This document shows positions 44,518 to 54,364 of a stretch of 64,000 nucleotides of DNA, piece after piece; within the stretch, counting starts at the first letter, position 1, and each line of letters opens with the position of its first letter. Made by a program: the position numbers and the translations under genes. Below the pieces are notes generated by a model. It saw nothing but the letters and a program-made list of their open reading frames with translations, did not search any database and was not told the DNA's origin. Origin of the DNA: Stappia sp. WLB 29 (GTDB taxonomy: Bacteria > Pseudomonadota > Alphaproteobacteria > Rhizobiales > Stappiaceae); contig NZ_JALBGD010000001.1 in assembly GCF_023507705.1 (NCBI RefSeq), positions 496,001 through 560,000 on the forward strand. Reading direction: 5' to 3'.

Positions 44518-46614
44518 TCAGTCCTTGCGCACCCACACCGCCGTATCGTGAAACGCCGCGCCGCCGTAGGGCGCCACCGCATCCGCACCAGTCAGCGTAT
44601 TGATGCCCCGGCCGTCCGGATAGGCCTCGTTCGGCCAGATCCCTTCCGCCACCACGACGCCAGGCTTCAGCCCTTCGGTCAACCGGGCATGCAGGATCAC
44701 CGCGCCGCGGCGATTGCCGATCCGGATGCGATCGCCGTCGGCGATCCCGTATCGTTCGGCATCCATCGGCCCGATCATCAGGTCCGGCCGCCCTTCCTTG
44801 TCGCGCGAGGATGCGGTCTCGTTGAAAGTCGAATTAAGGAAGGACCGCGCCGGCGAGGTCGCAAGGCGGAAGGGATGCTCCTCGTCCGCCGCCTCGTTCA
44901 CCGCCCAGTGATCGGGCAAGGCCGGCATATCGGCGAAGGGTCCCATCGGCCCGTCATTGGGGGCCGGCACCGTCGTCCAGTCGGGCTTGAAGCGGAACTT
45001 GCCGTCCGGCCAGCTGAACCCGTCGAGATAATGCGCGGCGCGGAAGTCCGGCTGGCAGTCGACCCAGCGATCGCGCTCGATCTCCTCCAGCGAGCCGAAA
45101 CCGGAGGCCTTCAGCATCCAGTCGATATGCTCGCGCGCACTCATGACAAAGCCCGGATGCTCGGCGGCGCCGACCCTGCGGGCGATCTCGTTGAGCACGT
45201 AGAGGTTCTCGCGGGTCTCGCCCGGCCCCTCCGCCAGCTTCGGCCCCAGCAGCAGATACTGGTGGCCGCCGCCCTTGTAGATGTCGTCGTGCTCGAGAAA
45301 CTGCGTCGCCGGCAGAACCACGTCGGCCATCATCGCCGTTTCGGTCATGAATTGCTCGTGCACGCAGACGAAAAGGTCTTCCCGCGCAAAGCCCTGCTTT
45401 ACCAGCTCCTGCTCGGGCGCCACCGACACCGGATTTGTGTTCTGGATCAGCATGGCGGTCACCGGCGGGCCGTGTCGCAAGGCCTCGGCATCGCCGGTCA
45501 GCACCCGGCCGATCTGGCTCTGGTCGAGCTGCCGCACCGCCGGATCGATCAGCGAATGCCCCTCGATCATCGACTTGTCGAGCGTGTAGATCGCGCCGTT
45601 GTTGTGGAACGCGCCTCCGCCCTCATATTGCCAAGCGCCGGTCACAGCCGCGATGCAGGAGGCCGCATGCATCGAAACCGCGCCGTTACGCTGGCGGGTG
45701 AAGCCGTAGCCGAGGCGGAAGAAAGTGCGCTTCGTCTCGCCGACCATGCGCGCGAAGAGCTCGATCTCCTCCACAGACAGTCCGGTGATCGCAGCCGCCC
45801 ATTCCGGCGGGCGCTGCGCCACATGCGCCTCCAGCTCGTCCGGACAGTCGGTGAAGCGGGCAAGGTAGTCGCGGTCGGCATGCCCGTCGCGGAACAGCAC
45901 ATGCATCACCGCACAGGCGAGCGCCGCATCCGTTCCTGGCTTCAGGATGAGACCGAGATCGGCCTGCTTCACGGTCTGGGTGGGGTAGACGTCGATGGCG
46001 ACGATCTTCGCCCCGCGCGTCTTGCGGGCGATGATGGCGTGGGTCATCACGTTGACCTGCGTCGAGACCGCGTTGGTCCCCCAGATCACCACCATGTCGG
46101 CAACGGCGATCTCGCGTGGATCCGGCCCCGCCAGCCGGCCGGTCCCGGCGATATAGCCGGTCCAGGCGGGATTGGTGCAGATCGTGTCGAACTGGCGCGA
46201 ATAGCCCTTGGCGTGGCGCAAGCGATGGATCGAGTCCCGCTGCACCAGGCCCATGGTTCCGGCATAGTGATAGGGCCAGACCGACTGCGGTCCGTGCTCG
46301 GCCTCGGCCTTCAAAAACGCTGCCGCCACCAGATCCAGCGCCTCGTCCCAGGAGATCGGCTCGAAGCGCCCTTCCCCCTTGGCTCCGACGCGCTTCAACG
46401 GCTGCGTCACCCGATCCGGGTGGTAAAGCCGGTCGGAGTAGCGCGCAACCTTCGCGCAGATGACGCCGGCCGTATAGGCGTTCGCGCGAGCGCCCCGAAC
46501 CCGTCCGATCCGCCCGTCGGCGAACAGTTCCACCTCCAGCGCGCAGGTGGATGGACAGTCGTGCGGACAGGCGGAAGCCTTCAGGACGGGGTCTTTTGCA
46601 ACGGGGGCGTTCAT
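44518..46614 (-). CDS. Molybdopterin-dependent oxidoreductase (single-subunit-like)
   Basis: This 698-aa DMSO-reductase-family enzyme lacks a signal peptide, so it acts in the cytoplasm. The N-terminal 4Fe-4S site is CPHDCPSTC (Cys16, 20 and 24) with a further Cys downstream. The molybdopterin segments include GWGTNAVSTQVNVMTHAI-like VVIWGTNAVSTQ, LKPGTDAALACAVMH and the C-terminal NDPTGADAV-like INTLTGADAV. Family members include formate dehydrogenase-like and biotin sulfoxide reductase-like enzymes; the substrate is unknown. ATG 46614 follows GAGAGA. No partner subunit or molybdenum chaperone is adjacent. Confidence 0.88.
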   Translation of the reverse strand: MNAPVAKDPVLKASACPHDCPSTCALEVELFADGRIGRVRGARANAYTAGVICAKVARYSDRLYHPDRVTQPLKRVGAKGEGRFEPISWDEALDLVAAAFLKAEAEHGPQSVWPYHYAGTMGLVQRDSIHRLRHAKGYSRQFDTICTNPAWTGYIAGTGRLAGPDPREIAVADMVVIWGTNAVSTQVNVMTHAIIARKTRGAKIVAIDVYPTQTVKQADLGLILKPGTDAALACAVMHVLFRDGHADRDYLARFTDCPDELEAHVAQRPPEWAAAITGLSVEEIELFARMVGETKRTFFRLGYGFTRQRNGAVSMHAASCIAAVTGAWQYEGGGAFHNNGAIYTLDKSMIEGHSLIDPAVRQLDQSQIGRVLTGDAEALRHGPPVTAMLIQNTNPVSVAPEQELVKQGFAREDLFVCVHEQFMTETAMMADVVLPATQFLEHDDIYKGGGHQYLLLGPKLAEGPGETRENLYVLNEIARRVGAAEHPGFVMSAREHIDWMLKASGFGSLEEIERDRWVDCQPDFRAAHYLDGFSWPDGKFRFKPDWTTVPAPNDGPMGPFADMPALPDHWAVNEAADEEHPFRLATSPARSFLNSTFNETASSRDKEGRPDLMIGPMDAERYGIADGDRIRIGNRRGAVILHARLTEGLKPGVVVAEGIWPNEAYPDGRGINTLTGADAVAPYGGAAFHDTAVWVRKD

Positions 46615-46696
46615 GCGTCTCTCGCAGTCAGGTGGACGGCGGCAAGGCTCGCTCCCATGCAACCGCAATGTCAAGAACCGGTCGACCGACAAACGA

Positions 46697-46722
46697 AAGG
46701 GCCGGCGCAACGGCCGGCCCTT
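46697..46722. terminator. Hairpin downstream of ndk
   Basis: AAGGGCCGGC (46697-46706) pairs with GCCGGCCCTT (46713-46722). It follows the ndk stop by about 40 bp on the minus strand, where the trailing sequence is only weakly T-rich. Confidence 0.6.
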
Positions 46723-46764
46723 CCAGATCTCGTTCGGTGCGCTATCGCGACGCGACCTGCAGCC

Positions 46765-47187
46765 TTAGCCGACGATCTCGGTCTCGGAGAACCAGTAGGC
46801 GATCTCCTGGGCGGCGGTGTCCGCGCCGTCGGAGCCGTGCACCGAGTTCTCGCCGATGTTCAGGGCAAAGGTCTTGCGGATGGTGCCCTCGTCGGCATTG
46901 GCCGGGTTGGTGGCGCCCATCACTTCGCGGTTCTTGGCAATGGCGTTCTCGCCTTCCAGAACCTGCACGATGGTCGGGGCCGAGCACATGAACTCGACCA
47001 ACTCGCCGAAGAACGGACGGTCCTTGTGCACCGCGTAGAAGCCCTCGGCCTCGCGGCGGGACATCCACACGCGCTTGGACGCGACGACGCGCAGGCCGGC
47101 ATCCTCAAGCATCTTGGTGATCGCGCCGGTCAGGTTGCGACGCGTCGCGTCCGGCTTGATCATCGAAAAGGTGCGCTCGATCGCCAT
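46765..47187 (-). CDS. ndk: Nucleoside diphosphate kinase
   Basis: This 140-aa enzyme exchanges the gamma-phosphate between NTPs and NDPs through a phosphohistidine. The catalytic histidine is in ENSVHGSDG, and the nucleotide-binding sequence [19 protein letters not shown] is present. It is complete and of normal length. ATG 47187 fits the ribosome binding site spacing better than ATG 47193. Confidence 0.97.
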   Translation of the reverse strand: MAIERTFSMIKPDATRRNLTGAITKMLEDAGLRVVASKRVWMSRREAEGFYAVHKDRPFFGELVEFMCSAPTIVQVLEGENAIAKNREVMGATNPANADEGTIRKTFALNIGENSVHGSDGADTAAQEIAYWFSETEIVG

Positions 47188-47372
47188 TATCATTTTCCCG
47201 TGGTTGTACGGCCGGGCCTCGCGCCCTCGCTAGCCCTGCCTGTCCGCGCCTTGAAAGCCGGACACTCCTTGATCTCGTTGCGTCCGATAGCGGACGCGCC
47301 ATGCGTATAGCCGGGGACGCGCGCCCCCGCAAGGCGCAAGGGGTGCCGGATTCCGCTGTGTTCGGGAAAGGC

Positions 47373-48062
47373 TCAGGCCGCCGTAACGCTGCGTCCGAAG
47401 CCGTCGAACAGATCGAGGCAGCGCTCGCGCCATTGCCCGACGGGCGAGCCGGGATCGACGAGTTGGAACGGACTTGTGATCCGCGCCCATTGCAGGGTGC
47501 CAAACAGCAGGTAGTCGGTGTGAAGCGGCGCGTCGCCGCCGATGAAGGGCTGGCTCTTCAGCATCAGATGCAGCGGCAGCAACGCGGTGCCGAGTTCCGC
47601 CAACCGCCCCTCGCGCCCGGCCTGCACCTCCTCCAGGCTCATGCCGAAGCGCGCCTCGCGCGTCTCGCGGAAATAGGCTTGGTCGGCCGGCCCCAGGACG
47701 TCCCAGATATCTTTGATGATGAGCCGCACGATCAGCGAACTGATCGAGGCATTGACCCAGCCCTCGATCAGTTTGGCCGCCGCTCGGCCACCCTCTCCCG
47801 CGAACAAGCTCGGCCGATCCGGATAGGCATCCTCCAGATAGGTGGCAATTGCCCAGCTGTCGCAGATCGTCCGCTCGCCATCAACGAGGATCGGCACGGT
47901 CTTGCCGGCATGCGGCGCGATGGCCGGAATCTCGGTGAAGGGCTTCGGTCGGCATTCGAAATCGAGCCCCTTGTGCTTCAAGGCCATCCGAACCCGCCAG
48001 GCATAGGGGCTGAAAGGGCGCCCTACATCTGCGCCGCACAACTCATACAGAACAATGTTCAA
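47373..48062 (-). CDS. Glutathione S-transferase family protein
   Basis: This 229-aa GST-like protein has an N-terminal thioredoxin-fold domain: LYELCGADVGRPFSPYAWRVRMALKHKG, then KTVPILVDGERTICDSWAIATYLEDAY with the conserved Pro and Asp-Ser. The C-terminal helical domain is complete. The first GST gene (43743-44486) is a different subfamily. The start is TTG 48062, preceded by GGGAG. It has no operon partner. Confidence 0.9.
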   Translation of the reverse strand: MNIVLYELCGADVGRPFSPYAWRVRMALKHKGLDFECRPKPFTEIPAIAPHAGKTVPILVDGERTICDSWAIATYLEDAYPDRPSLFAGEGGRAAAKLIEGWVNASISSLIVRLIIKDIWDVLGPADQAYFRETREARFGMSLEEVQAGREGRLAELGTALLPLHLMLKSQPFIGGDAPLHTDYLLFGTLQWARITSPFQLVDPGSPVGQWRERCLDLFDGFGRSVTAA

Positions 48063-48346
48063 AGGTTTCGCTCCCGCTTTTCATTGGATTACAACGCGAT
48101 GTCGAAGCGAACCCTATCGCCCGTCTGGCACCGAGCCAACCAAACGTTGACGATTCGTGCGTCAACGCCAACTTACAACCTGAAAGAAACATAAATGATG
48201 CCAATTAAAACCCAAAATTGAGATGCAGGGCTTTTGACGCCGTGGCAAGGAGTCAAAATGATCCACTCCACGGGAATATTTACTGAAGCTTCAGTAGTTT
48301 TCCCACCTACTGCGACATCTTCAGTGTCACAAGGTCGCCTCTCCCC

Positions 48347-50023
48347 ATGTCCATCAAACAGAAAATGCTGGCGCTAGTCGGCGGCTCGCTGGCCGCTCTG
48401 CTGCTTGTAGCCGGCGTGCAGATCTATTCGCTTTACGGCTCCATGATGCACGATCGTCGCGAGATGGTCCGCACCCAGGTCGAGACCGCCACGACGATGA
48501 TCGAGGCCATCGCGCAGGAAGCGCAGGCCGGGCGAATGTCGGAAGAAGAGGCTCAGCGCATCGCCAAGAGCCTGATGACCGCCATGCGCTTCAACGGGTC
48601 CGACTACTTCGTCGTCATCGACTCCAACCAGGCAACGCAAGGTGTCGTCGTCACGCACCCGAACCCGAAGATTGTCGGCCAGAATCTTTGGGCGTCCAAG
48701 GATGCTCACGGGACCGAATACGTGGTGGGTCAGGTCGAATCCGCGCGTGCCGGCGGCGGTTTCACCGACTACGAATTCCCGCGCCTCGGCGAACAGGAGC
48801 CGTCTCCGAAAGTCGCCTATTCCGACGGCTTCGTCCCGTGGAACTGGGCCGTCTCCGCCTCGCTCTATGTCGATGATGTGACCGAGGCCTTCTATGGCGA
48901 GCTGCTGACCAGCGCGCTTTGGATCCTGCCGCTGACCGCATTGATCGGTATCGCCGCCTTCCTGCTGGCCAACAGCATCAGCCGGCCGATCGCCGCGATC
49001 ACCAACGCCATGCGTCACCTTGCCGACGGCGACCTGTCGGTGTCCGTTCCCGGTGCAGGGCGCAAGGACGAGATCGGCCAGATGGCGGATGCCACCGAAG
49101 TGTTCCGCGATGGCATGCTGCGGGCGCAGGACCTGTCCGCCTCGCAGATCGAGGAGCAGCGCAGCCGCGAGCAGCGCGCGCAGCGTATCGAGGAAATGAC
49201 CCGGCGCTTCGACAACAGCGCCACCGCGCTGCTGACGGCCGTCACCTCGTCGGCCGGCGCCATGGAAAACAACGCCCGCTCCATGGCCGACATCGCCGAA
49301 AGCACCAATGCCCGCTCGACGACGGTCGCCACCGCCGCCCAGCAGGCAGCTGCCAACGTGCAGACCGTCGCCTCCGCGACCGAGGAACTGTCATCGTCGA
49401 TTTCCGAGATCAGCTCGCAGGTCTCCAAGTCGTCGCAGATCGCCTCCCAGGCGGTCGGCGAGGCTCAGCGCACCGACAGTCAGATCCAGGGTCTTGCCAA
49501 TGCGGCCGAAAAGATCGGCCAGGTGGTGAGCATGATTGCGGCCATCGCCGAGCAGACCAACCTGCTGGCGCTGAACGCAACCATCGAGGCCGCCCGCGCC
49601 GGCGAAGCCGGCCGCGGCTTCGCGGTCGTCGCCGCCGAGGTCAAGGAGCTCGCCTCCCAGACCTCCAACGCGACCGAGGAGATCACGGCGCAGATCGCGG
49701 CAATCCAGACCGAAACCCGCACCGCTGTCGGCGCCGTCCAGTCGATCGGTCGGACCGTCGAGGAGATGAACGCCATCGCCGCCGCCATCGCCGCTGCGGT
49801 CGAGGAGCAGGGTGCGGCGACCGGCGAGATCGCCCGCAATGTCGAAGAGGCCTCGCGCGGCACCCAGGACGTCACCGAGAACATTCTCGGCGTCTCCCAT
49901 GCCGCAAGCGACACCCGCAGCGCCGCGGGCGACGTGGCTTCGGCCGCCGCCGCGGTGAACCGAGATGCTGCAGCGCTCAAGCAGGAAGTCGAGAACTTCC
50001 TCGCCGGCGTCCGCGCCGCCTGA
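48347..50023 (+). CDS. Methyl-accepting chemotaxis protein with single-Cache sensor
   Basis: This 558-aa chemoreceptor has two transmembrane helices (about residues 8-31 and 187-207) flanking a periplasmic single-Cache domain ([23 protein letters not shown]... [15 protein letters not shown]). An HAMP domain (about 208-260) and a long coiled-coil signalling domain follow, with the hairpin tip [35 protein letters not shown]. Such Cache domains often sense small organic acids. No CheA or CheW is adjacent. A strong terminator follows. Confidence 0.93.
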   Translation: MSIKQKMLALVGGSLAALLLVAGVQIYSLYGSMMHDRREMVRTQVETATTMIEAIAQEAQAGRMSEEEAQRIAKSLMTAMRFNGSDYFVVIDSNQATQGVVVTHPNPKIVGQNLWASKDAHGTEYVVGQVESARAGGGFTDYEFPRLGEQEPSPKVAYSDGFVPWNWAVSASLYVDDVTEAFYGELLTSALWILPLTALIGIAAFLLANSISRPIAAITNAMRHLADGDLSVSVPGAGRKDEIGQMADATEVFRDGMLRAQDLSASQIEEQRSREQRAQRIEEMTRRFDNSATALLTAVTSSAGAMENNARSMADIAESTNARSTTVATAAQQAAANVQTVASATEELSSSISEISSQVSKSSQIASQAVGEAQRTDSQIQGLANAAEKIGQVVSMIAAIAEQTNLLALNATIEAARAGEAGRGFAVVAAEVKELASQTSNATEEITAQIAAIQTETRTAVGAVQSIGRTVEEMNAIAAAIAAAVEEQGAATGEIARNVEEASRGTQDVTENILGVSHAASDTRSAAGDVASAAAAVNRDAAALKQEVENFLAGVRAA

Positions 50024-50058
50024 TCTGCCCCGGGCAAGCCCGCAAGCGACGAAACCAG

Positions 50059-50089
50059 AGCGCCGACCTTCGGGTCGGCGCTTTTTTTT
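50059..50089 (+). terminator. Rho-independent terminator after the chemoreceptor gene
   Basis: AGCGCCGACC (50059-50068) pairs with GGTCGGCGCT (50073-50082) around a stable TTCG tetraloop, followed by eight T's. Confidence 0.9.
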
Positions 50090-50225
50090 GCATCGCCGAC
50101 GCTGCGGCATCGGCCACGCGCAAACTGTGCCGCCCAGTCCGCCGGCATTGCCTCTCGCGAAGGCCAGATCGACAGGCTATCATCGCCTCCTCGCCCGATT
50201 TTCGTTCACGCACATGGGGATAGAC

Positions 50226-51359
50226 ATGAAGCCGTCGTCGGAGGATTTGCTCGCCGGCCTGCTCGACTGGGTACGCATCGAGACGCACACGCCGGATGTC
50301 GAAGGGCTCAATCGGCTGATGGATCTTGTCGCCTCGCAGGCGACAGCCTTCGGCGCGACGACAGAGCGCTTCCCGGGCCGCGACGGCCATGGCGACCACC
50401 TGCTGGTGCGCTCGCCCTGGGGCGACCACTCCAGGCCCGGCATCCTCTTTCTGTCGCATCTCGACACGGTGCATCCGCGCGGCACCATCGACAAGGATCT
50501 GCCGATCCGGATCGAAGGGGACCGCTGCTACGGCCCCGGCATCTGCGACATGAAGGGCGGCGCCTATAACGGACTTGCCGCCATGCGCGCCGTCGCCGCC
50601 AGCATCGAGACCGGTGGCCTGCCCCCTGCCCTTGCGGTCAGCATCCTCTTCACCTCGGACGAGGAAGTCGGCAGCCCGACCTCGCAGGCGCTGATCGAGC
50701 GCATCGGCAGCGCGGCCAAATACGCCCTCGTGACCGAGCCGGCCCGCAACGGCGGCCATGTGGTCACCGCCCGCAAAGGCGTCGGCCGCTTCACGCTGAG
50801 GGTGGAAGGAAGACCGGCCCATGCCGGTGCCCGCCACTGGCAGGGCCGCAGCGCGGTGACCGAACTTGCCCACCAGATCATCGCATTGGAGGCGATGACG
50901 GACTACGACCGCGAGATCACCGTCAATGTCGGCGAGATCCGCGGCGGCACCGGCACCAATGTCGTGCCGCAATTCGCAAGCGCCGAGATCGACCTGCGTG
51001 TGCCGACGCTCGCTGCTGCCGAGGAGATGGTTGCCCGCATCACCGGACTGACGCCGAAGACGCCGGACACGACGCTGACGATCACCGGCGGCATGAACCG
51101 CCCGCCCTTCGAACAATCGCTCGAGAGCAAGGCGCTGTTCGACCATGCGGCACGGCTCGCCGACGAGATCGGCTTCGAACTGATCGGCGAGACGACGGGC
51201 GGCGGATCCGACGGCAACTTCATCGCCGACAAGGTTCCCACCCTCGACGGTCTCGGACCCGACGGCGACGACGTGCACACCCTCAACGAGCACATCTTCA
51301 TCCCCTCGTTGAGCGAGCGGATGCAGCTCATGGTCCGGCTGATCGAAACGCTGGAGTGA
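50226..51359 (+). CDS. M20-family metallopeptidase
   Basis: This 377-aa zinc-dependent hydrolase is of the M20 family (deacetylase, carboxypeptidase or similar). Metal-binding motifs are visible: LFLSHLDTVHPRG (His/Asp), GPGICDMKGGAYNG (bridging Asp), TSDEEVGSPTS (catalytic Glu and metal Glu) and HIFIP near the C terminus. The dimerisation domain starts near RKGVGRFTLRVEGRPAHAG. ATG 50226 follows GGGGA at 5-nt spacing. The last ~96 bp have a decayed second copy at 53162-53256, beyond the orphan gene. Confidence 0.92.
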   Translation: MKPSSEDLLAGLLDWVRIETHTPDVEGLNRLMDLVASQATAFGATTERFPGRDGHGDHLLVRSPWGDHSRPGILFLSHLDTVHPRGTIDKDLPIRIEGDRCYGPGICDMKGGAYNGLAAMRAVAASIETGGLPPALAVSILFTSDEEVGSPTSQALIERIGSAAKYALVTEPARNGGHVVTARKGVGRFTLRVEGRPAHAGARHWQGRSAVTELAHQIIALEAMTDYDREITVNVGEIRGGTGTNVVPQFASAEIDLRVPTLAAAEEMVARITGLTPKTPDTTLTITGGMNRPPFEQSLESKALFDHAARLADEIGFELIGETTGGGSDGNFIADKVPTLDGLGPDGDDVHTLNEHIFIPSLSERMQLMVRLIETLE

Positions 51360-51386
51360 GGACCGCCTCTAGGACGAGCGCTCAAT

Positions 51387-51415
51387 TTGACATCCACCGT
51401 AAATTGCAATTGAAT
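51387..51415 (+). promoter_or_regulatory. Sigma-70-like promoter for the orphan gene
   Basis: TTGACA (51387-51392) and TTGAAT (51410-51415) are separated by 17 bp in an AT-rich stretch, and lie about 30 bp upstream of the 555-aa gene start at 51447. Confidence 0.5.
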
Positions 51416-51446
51416 TTTCCCATGATCTCGATCTGGGGGGACGGGA

Positions 51447-53114
51447 ATGACGTTGCGACCCTTTGCTTTGTTTTGGCTATTCGCTGTTTCACTATTGGTT
51501 CAAGAGACCCGGGCGGATGAGTTCTACCCCTCGTTCGAGGCTTTGGAGATTATCGAGAGCACCGAGGCCGGAGGTGCAACGCTACCGACACCATCCGAAG
51601 ACAACTATGTTGCGGTTGAACTTCAGAACCAGATCGGAATTGGAGCACTGAGCGGCTACACGGTCCTCAAGTGCAACGAAACCGACACGATTTGGAGGGT
51701 TCTACGGACACTGGTCAGGCGGGAAAGCCAGTCGGCACAACTGACACTGTCCATTAAGGACTATGACGGCAACTTCATCGTCGAGAACCTGCCGTTCCTG
51801 CATGTGACATATACAGACGTCCGTTCCGGAGACGCTGACGAGAATTGTATCTCGGGCGTCGTCACCGGAAAGGTGACGCCCATTTTTCCCGTTCGGAGAA
51901 ACGCCCGCTTCTCGATGACGCTCGGCTTATCGAAGACCGATGCTGTCGACATAACCATGTTGTCGGACATCCAGCGCCTTGCAGCGAGCGCCCGCGATAT
52001 CTTCGGCGTCGCCGGCTGGGCCGGCAGGGTGCTTGCCACCGATGAGTCGCGGGAAATGCTGGAAGATCTACAGCGTAGCTTTAACAATCGACTGGGCGCT
52101 CAGATCGAGGCCCAGGAAACCTTCCCGATCGCAAGCCATGACGTTCACACGATCATTAGGACCGGATTGCTAGCCGCATCGTCCAACACTGCGTCGCGCG
52201 AGCCGATCGGAATCGTCGATATTCGCTTGAGCTATCTTGAATCGCTGTTCTTCGACCGAGACGACATCAGTATTGCTCGAGGATCCGACGTGCTCGACAG
52301 ACCGATCTTCGCCGAGAATGAGCGTACAATCCGCTCGAAACTTCTCAATGAAAATACTCCACTGAGAATACATGCTTCCGATATTGCAGTTGACCTCTCC
52401 GACCGGAATGCTGGCGTCGATTTCAGGGATATTTGCAACAAACTGCGCTCTACGCTGCGAAGCCAGTTGATGCTGTCCAGACGGGACGCGACGATTGCCA
52501 TGTGGTCGGTGCTCGAGGAAATGACCGGCGGCGTACGCTACGCTGCCGCGCCGCACGCCCACAGCGATGCCTGCTTCTCGCAGGAGGAGCTCGCGCAATT
52601 ACGCTTGCACAACGAAACATGGACCCTTGCCCAACCACGTGGCGACTTCAGCAACCGGAACGTCAACACGCAGATGGCAGCTCTCGAAAGGGCTATTTTC
52701 TCCGGAACCGCGGCGGATCCAGCGGTGCTGAAGTCGTTGGCGGTGGAGGACGAGGACGCATTCTTCGTACGTTTTTCCGGCAATGCATTCGACGCGACCG
52801 ACAATGCGCTTTTCACGGGGGCGAATGCGTTCGAGAAGGCGGCGGAAATCCTCGGAACCAGAATCGCGAGGCTGGGCTGCTACGCGCCGAGCGAGTTGAG
52901 CGCCCTTGGCGCCATCGCCTTTCACGCATCGGAAAGCACGGACTTTTCCAAACCCACCGCCAATGCGGCTCTCTTCGACAACGACGGGCGCTTGCGCGGG
53001 ATTGATTTCTCGACGGATGTCCGTCTTATCAAGGCCATACACGGGTTCGTCGACTGGCCTACGAAAACCGCCGAACGCGTCAGGAGCTGCACGCGCTTCC
53101 AGATGCCCTCCTGA
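51447..53114 (+). CDS. Secreted orphan protein of unknown function
   Basis: I do not recognise this 555-aa protein. A signal peptide (about residues 1-23, ending VQETRA) precedes a mature region with no repeats and no further membrane segment. Scattered cysteines (for example LKCNE, DENCIS, DICNK, DACFS, LGCYA and RSCTR) could form disulfides in the periplasm. GC content is visibly lower than in the neighbours and codon third positions are less biased, which suggests horizontal gain. The ribosome binding site GGGGGGA precedes ATG 51447. The gene sits between the M20 peptidase and a decayed copy of its 3' end. No partner gene is adjacent. Confidence 0.85.
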   Translation: MTLRPFALFWLFAVSLLVQETRADEFYPSFEALEIIESTEAGGATLPTPSEDNYVAVELQNQIGIGALSGYTVLKCNETDTIWRVLRTLVRRESQSAQLTLSIKDYDGNFIVENLPFLHVTYTDVRSGDADENCISGVVTGKVTPIFPVRRNARFSMTLGLSKTDAVDITMLSDIQRLAASARDIFGVAGWAGRVLATDESREMLEDLQRSFNNRLGAQIEAQETFPIASHDVHTIIRTGLLAASSNTASREPIGIVDIRLSYLESLFFDRDDISIARGSDVLDRPIFAENERTIRSKLLNENTPLRIHASDIAVDLSDRNAGVDFRDICNKLRSTLRSQLMLSRRDATIAMWSVLEEMTGGVRYAAAPHAHSDACFSQEELAQLRLHNETWTLAQPRGDFSNRNVNTQMAALERAIFSGTAADPAVLKSLAVEDEDAFFVRFSGNAFDATDNALFTGANAFEKAAEILGTRIARLGCYAPSELSALGAIAFHASESTDFSKPTANAALFDNDGRLRGIDFSTDVRLIKAIHGFVDWPTKTAERVRSCTRFQMPS

Positions 53115-53161
53115 GCCCGCGCCAGGTCGCTGAACGCAGCGGCGGGCAAGGCCCGGCGCAA

Positions 53162-53256
53162 GACGACGACCTCACCCGCAACGAGCACATCCTCATCCCC
53201 TCGCCGGGGAGCGGATGCAGCGGGTGCGGCGACTGATAGAAACGCTGGACTTAGGA
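53162..53256 (+). pseudogene. Decayed copy of the 3' end of the M20 peptidase gene
   Basis: About 76 of 96 aligned positions match 51267-51362 by hand alignment, with one single-base deletion near 53210 that shifts the frame. Shared phrases include ACGAGCACATC, ATCCCCTCG, CGGATGCAG and GAAACGCTGGA. Read in frame before the deletion it gives DDDLTRNEHILIPS, comparable to DDVHTLNEHIFIPS in the intact gene. This is a remnant of a second peptidase gene or a repeat generated by insertion. Confidence 0.75.
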
Positions 53257-53260
53257 AGAC

Positions 53261-53294
53261 GCCGGCCGGCCGGCACTGTCGAGCACCGGCCGGC
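53261..53294. terminator. GC-rich hairpin downstream of the ugpC-type gene
   Basis: GCCGGCCGG (53261-53269) pairs with CCGGCCGGC (53286-53294) around a 16-nt loop. There is no T-run. It may act as the 3' stabiliser of the ugp transcript. Confidence 0.45.
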
Positions 53295-53306
53295 ATTGCT
53301 TCAATG

Positions 53307-54359
53307 TCAGTCGGGCAGCCGCTTTCCGTCGGCGCCGAAGTAGTGCAGGTGCTCGGACGCACAGGAAAGATGCACCCGCGCGCCGGCCGCCGGTACCTCG
53401 CGCCCACCCTCGATGCGCACGATCATGCGCTCGCCATCGTCGAGCTCCACATGCGCCAGCGTTTCCGCGCCCAGGGCCTCGGCGATCATCAGTTTACCCG
53501 ACAGCACCGCCTCGCCTTCCGCGCAGAAGGCAAGATGCTCGGGCCGCACGCCGACCGTGTCGAGCGCGCCGGCCGTCCCGCCGGTCTCCGCAACCTTGTG
53601 CAACAAACCGCTCGCCGCAAGACGCGCCGCCTGCAGGAAGTTCATCGGCGGCGAGCCGATGAAGCCGCCGACGAAGACCGTCGCCGGCTTGTGGTACACC
53701 GACAGCGGCGTCCCGATCTGCTCCGCATTGCCGCCGTTCATCACGATGATGCGGTCGGCCATGGTCATGGCCTCGACCTGGTCATGGGTCACGTAGAGCG
53801 AGGTGACGCCGAGACGGCGCTGCAGCGTCTTGATCTCCACGCGCATCTGCACGCGCAGCTTCGCATCGAGATTGGACAGCGGCTCGTCGAACAGGAAGAC
53901 CGATGGCTTGCGCACGATGGCCCGGCCCATGGCGACGCGCTGGCGCTGACCGCCGGACAGCTGCCGCGGCTTGCGGTCGAGATAGGGCTCCAGTTCCAGC
54001 ATCTTCGCGGCCTGCGCGACCCGCTCGGCAATCTCCGCCTTCGCAACGCCGGCGATCTTCAGTCCGTAGGCCATGTTGTCGAAGACGGACATATGCGGAT
54101 AGAGCGCATAGTTCTGGAACACCATGGCGATGTCCCGCTCGCGCGGCTCCAGATCGTTGACCACCCGGTCGCCGATGCGGATCTCGCCCGAGGTGATCGT
54201 CTCCAGTCCCGCCACCATGCGCAGCAACGTGGACTTGCCGCAGCCCGACGGCCCGACGATGACGATCAACTCGCCGTCGGCGATCTCCGCGTCGACCCCG
54301 TGGATGACCTCGGTGGTGCCATAGGACTTGCGGATGTTCGAAAAAGCGATCTTCGCCAT
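53307..54359 (-). CDS. ugpC: ABC transporter ATP-binding protein, UgpC-type
   Basis: This 350-aa ATPase of the MalK/UgpC subgroup energises sugar-phosphate uptake. Motifs: Walker [11 protein letters not shown]-loop [11 protein letters not shown], signature [14 protein letters not shown], Walker [14 protein letters not shown]-loop [11 protein letters not shown]. The C-terminal TOBE-like regulatory domain extends to about 350. It is the last gene of the ugpBAEC unit, 5 bp after ugpE. The ligand assignment rests on gene order and subunit resemblance. Confidence 0.92.
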   Translation of the reverse strand: MAKIAFSNIRKSYGTTEVIHGVDAEIADGELIVIVGPSGCGKSTLLRMVAGLETITSGEIRIGDRVVNDLEPRERDIAMVFQNYALYPHMSVFDNMAYGLKIAGVAKAEIAERVAQAAKMLELEPYLDRKPRQLSGGQRQRVAMGRAIVRKPSVFLFDEPLSNLDAKLRVQMRVEIKTLQRRLGVTSLYVTHDQVEAMTMADRIIVMNGGNAEQIGTPLSVYHKPATVFVGGFIGSPPMNFLQAARLAASGLLHKVAETGGTAGALDTVGVRPEHLAFCAEGEAVLSGKLMIAEALGAETLAHVELDDGERMIVRIEGGREVPAAGARVHLSCASEHLHYFGADGKRLPD

Positions 54360-54364
54360 GGAAC

